Below, in pieces: positions 4,845 through 5,223 of a DNA stretch of 5,223 nt (positions within the stretch are counted from its first letter, which is position 1; the number at the start of each line of letters is the position of its first letter). The translations under genes and the position numbers were made by a program. The stretch is from Burkholderiaceae bacterium (lineage in GTDB: Bacteria > Pseudomonadota > Gammaproteobacteria > Burkholderiales > Burkholderiaceae_D). Location: the NCBI GenBank assembly GCA_019752915.1, contig JAIELO010000259.1, positions 1 through 5,223 on the forward strand. Direction: 5' to 3'. Below the pieces are notes generated by a model. That model was not told the origin of the DNA and did no database searches. It worked only from the letters and a program-made list of their open reading frames with translations.

Positions 4845-5223
4845 ATGGACAGAAGGCAATTCATCAAATTCGGCAGCTTTATGACGGCCTCGGTGGCCAC
4901 CGGTGCAGGGCTGAGTGCCTGCGGCGGCAGCGTCAGCAACAGCGTGCCGGGCGCCAGCGGCGCGTGGAAATTCCCGCAAAGCGTGGCGTCCGGCGACCCG
5001 CACAGCGACAGCATCATTCTGTGGACCCGCGCCGTGCCAGCCAGTGCCGATGATGTGGCGGTGCTCAGCGGCGTGACCGATAGCAGCATCCGTTTGCAAC
5101 TGACGGCGGCCGATAACAGCGCTGCGCTGGGCGGCAATACTGCCCTGAGCGGCCAGTTGGTCACCGATGCCACGCTGCCTTTGCAGTCGCAATTTGACAA
5201 CACCGTGCGCCACAAAGTCAGCG
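4845..5223 (+). CDS. phoD: PhoD-like alkaline phosphatase/phosphodiesterase, N-terminal part, Tat lipoprotein
   Basis: PhoD-family enzymes are Ca/Fe-dependent phosphomonoesterases or phosphodiesterases that release phosphate from organic esters outside the cytoplasm. The first 126 residues are in the window and the gene runs off the right edge. Residues 1-26 form a Tat signal: DRRQFIK (twin Arg at 3-4), a short hydrophobic Ala/Gly-rich stretch and LSAC, a lipobox with Cys26 as the predicted lipidated residue. After a flexible Ser/Gly linker comes FPQSVASGDPHSDSIILWTR at 43-62, the signature of the PhoD N-terminal domain, followed by a beta-rich segment up to the edge. The catalytic metallophosphatase domain is outside the window, so metal ligands cannot be checked. 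The ATG at 4845 is preceded by GGAG (4836-4839) at 5 bases and puts the twin arginines next to the start. It is divergent from yebC. The gene symbol stands for the family; distinction among PhoD paralogues is not possible from this part. Confidence 0.85.
   Translation, partial: MDRRQFIKFGSFMTASVATGAGLSACGGSVSNSVPGASGAWKFPQSVASGDPHSDSIILWTRAVPASADDVAVLSGVTDSSIRLQLTAADNSAALGGNTALSGQLVTDATLPLQSQFDNTVRHKVS

Noticed and set aside
4709..5215. Minus-strand open frames opposite the phosphatase gene
   Set aside because: They are antisense to a gene with a clear Tat signal, lipobox and PhoD N-terminal signature; no motif of their own.

Overview
The window looks like a chromosomal housekeeping segment of a betaproteobacterium of the order Burkholderiales. 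Oxalobacteraceae (Janthinobacterium, Massilia or Herminiimonas relatives) is the best guess. This rests on the gene order yebC-purD-hemF-nadD-rsfS-rlmH, the moderately high G+C codon use and the Lys/Ala-rich tail on RsfS. The genus is inferred and was not tested by any search.

Layout. Bases 161 to 4561 hold a compact run of minus-strand genes, read from right to left. These are yebC (translation factor/regulator), purD (purine synthesis), hemF (oxygen-dependent haem synthesis), nadD (NAD synthesis), rsfS (ribosome silencing factor) and the first codons of rlmH (23S rRNA methyltransferase). Two blocks are tightly packed: yebC-purD with a 6-base gap, and hemF-nadD-rsfS-rlmH with gaps of 2, 0 and 6 bases. 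They are separated by a 129-base spacer (2432-2560) that holds a stem-loop and a candidate promoter for the hemF block. Bases 4562-4844 form a divergent intergenic region. It contains a candidate yebC promoter, an imperfect 11-bp tandem repeat of about five units and a possible Pho-box-like promoter. From 4845 to the right edge, on the plus strand, lies the start of a PhoD-like alkaline phosphatase/phosphodiesterase with a Tat lipoprotein signal.

Most unusual point. The rlmH reading frame matches RlmH for only about 17 codons and then, near bases 103-123, runs into unrelated DNA. The plus strand of bases 1 to about 120 encodes a piece of a PAS-linked sensor histidine kinase, with an H-box around the His codon at 88-90. 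The left end is therefore a junction of two unrelated sequences, either an assembly or amplification chimera at a contig end or a real rearrangement. The breakpoint falls inside a short inverted repeat.

Function. Apart from the junction, the genes are standard core metabolism and ribosome maintenance: NaMN adenylylation, coproporphyrinogen oxidation, GAR synthesis, ribosome silencing and rRNA methylation. The features most worth follow-up are the junction, the H1-like RsfS tail and the 11-bp repeat upstream of the phosphatase gene. I see no RNA genes, CRISPR arrays, insertion sequences or complete novel system.
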